Shown: positions 61,497 to 64,000 of the stretch, in pieces
Numbering within the stretch: position 1 is the stretch's first letter
Layout of the letters: every line of letters begins with the position of its first letter
Assembly: GCA_029747015.1 (NCBI GenBank)
Contig: JAKOGI010000009.1
Location: forward strand, 1,678,501-1,742,500
Length of the DNA stretch: 64,000 nt
DNA from: Carnegiea gigantea
Taxonomy: Eukaryota > Streptophyta > Magnoliopsida > Caryophyllales > Cactaceae
Direction: 5' to 3'
Translations under genes and position numbers: made by a program
Notes under the pieces: generated by a model
The model's database searches: none
The model's input: only the letters and a program-made list of their open reading frames with translations
What the model was told of the DNA's origin: nothing

Positions 61497-61511
61497 TGCC
61501 CCCACACTTAG
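61497..61511 (-). other. Polypurine tract of the Ty3/gypsy element
   Basis: On the minus strand TAAGTGTGGGGGCA stands directly before the LTR and follows a gtcgaggacgacaaaagtc segment. Purine tracts of this form beside the 3' LTR are typical of Athila/Tat elements. Confidence 0.7.
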
Positions 61512-62810
61512 ACTTTTGTCGTCCTCGACAAATTTATTAGCCTAAAAATAAAAATAAAATCAACCACTTTCGTAAGGATCATGATTGCACTAAGCACGTA
61601 CAACAAGCCCTTTAAACCTCCGGGTGGCCCACGGTAGGACGAATATGGATCTCGTAAGGGTTTCCAGCAAGTATACCCACAAAACCTTTAAAAAGAACAA
61701 GAGAAGACGGAATTTTTTTTTAAAAGGAAACAATATAAAATTTCAACTAGACACATCACCTTTTAAACCAAGATATTATGCTGTATGTGAACAGGGCGTA
61801 CATTCCAAAACTTTGAGTCTTCTTTTAAACCAAGATATTACGCTGTATGTGAACATGACGTACATTCCAAAACTCTGAATCTTCATAGACGACATCTACA
61901 CTCTACTTTTCACCCCACAAACGAACATAACAATGTATCCATCCCAATGTATGGTGTGCGCGTGTACCATTATTCCAGAGACCGGGCTAATCAGAATTTG
62001 ACGCATTCCCACCTGACAATATATAAATTACTTTATTGACTCACTGACATGAGAAGCAAGCTTTTCAGTAGCAGTATTGCCTCAAAGGGTAGCACCCAGT
62101 GGCGCATGCCTCAAAGGAGTACTTGTCATTCCCAACTTTGATTCTTTTTTTTCCGTCTTTTTTTTCTTTTTGTTTTTTTTCGGAGTCTGAACGGAAGCAA
62201 AAACGAATGCAAGTGGGAGAATCAAGTTTGAAAGTCTAAGACTCTACGACAATGGTGATATGCAAAATAAGGATTGGACTTACAGTTATAATGGAATGAT
62301 GAGCTTAAACTCGAGTTATAGAATATCACATCTAGGACTCGGTTTATCATGCACGCCCCACTTATATACAATTCAATACTAGGTTAAGGGAGTCAATCTA
62401 GTCAAAATAGTGTGCATTTCCCATAACAAAAGAAACGGGAAAAAAAATATGTAATCATTATTTTTTTATTGTTTTATTTTATAAACAGAATATAAATAAA
62501 AATGCAAGACAACCCAAATTAAAGCATTATTATTATTTTTTTCAGATTTACCAAAAATGGGAGCTTCCTCAAAAAAAAATTAAAAAAATAATGAAACAAA
62601 TATGAAAAAGATATGAACTAAATGAACTAAAACTAAATATAAATTTCCCTCCTCGACACTTATTTCATGCATTGTCCTCAATACAGGGAATAGGAACAAG
62701 ACAAAAAGAAAAAGGAAAGACAAAAGGAAAAGTAAACTTCCTGAAAGAATCTTGGGTTGCCTCCCAATTAGCGCCTTTATTTCTTGCCGTTAGCTCGACC
62801 TCTTTTCCAG
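61512..62810. other. Untranslated 3' region of the Ty3/gypsy element
   Basis: This is 1.3 kb between the polypurine tract and the integrase stop, with no coding signal. It includes a 62-bp perfect-period tandem duplication at 61761-61822 and 61823-61884, and the element-specific ttgcctcccaattagcgcc at 62757-62775, the plus-strand form of a sequence conserved after integrase in this group. Confidence 0.7.
61761..61884. repeat. 62-bp tandem duplication in the retrotransposon 3' region
   Basis: Two adjacent 62-bp units start ttttaaaccaagatatta and differ at five positions. Confidence 0.9.
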
Positions 62811-63990
62811 TCATGGATCTTCCAAATCAATATCCTCAACTTCGCAAACAACTCCATCATAGAAGTGTTTCATCCCGTGACCATTCACCTTGAAAATCTT
62901 ATTAGTATCAAGGCTCTTAATTTCTACTGCCCCATGAGGATGGACCTGAGTGACTTCAAAAGGGCCTAGCCACCTAGATCTAAGTTTCCCAGGACAGAGT
63001 TTCAATTTTGAATGAAATAACAAAACTTTTTCCCCTACATGAAACTCTTTCCTAACCAACTTAGCATCATGAAATGCCTTAGACTTGCCCTTATAAATGA
63101 CTGAATTGTCATAGATTTCTAACCTTATTTTCTCTAACTCTTGCAGTTGTAATTTTCTCTCCTTTCCTGCTTCCATATAATCCATATTACACTTTTTCAC
63201 AGCCCAAAAGGATTTATGTTCTAATTCTACAAGTAAGTGACACGCTTTCCCAAAAACTATCTTATATGGTGACATCCCAATTGGAGTTTTATATGCAGTC
63301 CTAATAGCCCAAAGTGCATCATCTAATCTATCACTCCAATCCTTCCTGTCATGTCTAACAATTTTCTCCAAAACCCCTTTTATTTCTTTATTCATGCTTT
63401 CATCTTGACCATTAGTTTGTGGATGATAGGCAGTCGAAACCTTATGTGTAATGTGAAACTTATCTAGTAGACCCTACAAAGTTTTATTACAAAAGTTGAG
63501 TTCCCCTATTACTAATGATGGCTTTAGGCATCCCATACCTATTCAAAATATTTTTCTTAACATGCTGAACCACAGTCTTAACATCATCTTCTAGTTAGAA
63601 TAGCCTCAACCCACTTGGATAAATAACCCACACGAACTAAGATATATTGGTTACCATAGGAAGGAGGAAATGGGCCCATAAAGTCAATACCTCAAACGTC
63701 AAAAATCTCACACAAATATATTATATTATTTGATTTCTATCACTTAAATTTTCAGTTCTTTGGCACATGTCACATCTTTTACAGAATTCAAAACAATCTT
63801 TGTGAATTGTGGGCTAGAGAAATCCACATTCTAAGACTTTATGTGCAGTGCGTTTAGGACCAAAGTGACGTCCTCCCTCTCGAGAGTGACAAAACTCCAA
63901 AATAGATAAAATTTCAAAATCATCAACACATCTTCTAATTACTTGGTCACTACAAAAACGCCATAAATAGGTTCATCCCACACATATAAT
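62811..63990 (-). pseudogene. Ty3/gypsy integrase, inactivated
   Basis: On the minus strand the HHCC-like zinc finger (CHSREGGRHFGP, HKDCFEFCKRCDMC), core start [37 protein letters not shown] and C-terminal part ([36 protein letters not shown]) are recognisable. Defects: a TAG in the zinc-finger segment, TGA in place of Trp just before GIDFMGP, a stop and frame changes in the core, and AIISNRGTQ where the family has AIISD. That makes the second catalytic Asp an Asn (codon at 63508-63510). The first Asp (DFMGP) and the Glu (GQDES) remain. Upstream RNase H and RT lie outside the window. Confidence 0.85.
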
Positions 63991-64000
63991 CTAGCTTGCG

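Larger units (their letters stand above)
59533..64000 (-). mobile_element. Ty3/gypsy (Athila/Tat-type) LTR retrotransposon, 3' part
   Basis: Reading leftwards on the minus strand from the window edge: integrase zinc finger and core (about 63900-63400), integrase C-terminal part (63395-62811), a 1.3-kb untranslated region, polypurine tract (61511-61497) and a 3' LTR (61494 to about 59542). The rest of pol, gag and the 5' LTR lie beyond the window. The [17 protein letters not shown] motif and the ggcgctaattgggaggcaac sequence just after the integrase are typical of the non-chromovirus Athila/Tat group. The integrase is inactivated. Confidence 0.85.

Overview
This window looks like nuclear DNA of a flowering plant, probably a eudicot. 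The genes have many short exons with GT-AG introns. Their closest recognisable relatives are plant SMC5 and the plant DHX16/PRP2-type splicing helicase (Arabidopsis ESP3/DEAH1 and MEE29). The rest is plant L1-type LINEs, hAT and PIF/Harbinger-like DNA elements and a Ty3/gypsy element of the Athila/Tat type. I cannot name the species.

The main structure is a head-to-tail segmental duplication. Positions 1-31610 (copy A) are repeated at 31611 to about 59532 (copy B), where a Ty3/gypsy LTR begins. Each copy holds, on the plus strand, the first four coding exons of SMC5 (start codon, Walker A half of the ATPase head) followed by the exons of a DEAH-box helicase that lacks its usual N-terminal exons. 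The last SMC5 exon ends in phase 0 and the first helicase exon starts in phase 0. In copy A every junction keeps the frame, so exons 1255-11919 plus 15536-28778 could encode a single protein of about 1033 residues: an SMC5 head fragment fused to a complete DEAH motor. The promoter is the SMC5 one, with a perfect E2F palindrome and a telo-box. The SMC5 part is too short to form a full SMC head, so any activity would come from the helicase.

Copy B is decaying. A deletion of about 960 bp removed the first helicase exon (29 codons, frame kept). It also carries altered motif residues and an in-frame TAG at 53693 that cuts off the C-terminal domain.

SMC5 intron 3 is swollen by a minus-strand LINE. 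In copy A, 564 bp of its ORF2 has expanded into eight tandem units (4259-8770); copy B has one. The intron joining the SMC5 and helicase halves holds a dead hAT element with a LINE 3' end inserted in it. A helicase intron holds a second LINE with an inverted 5' part and 18-bp target-site duplications. Several small insertions distinguish the copies and date after the duplication: a PIF-like MITE in A, and a hAT MITE and another PIF-like MITE in B. Decayed SMC5 exon-2 fragments at 30853 and 58786 point to an older round of duplication.

From about 59533 to the end lies a degenerate Ty3/gypsy element on the minus strand: 3' LTR, polypurine tract, 3' untranslated part and a broken integrase. No tRNA, rRNA or CRISPR feature was recognised.
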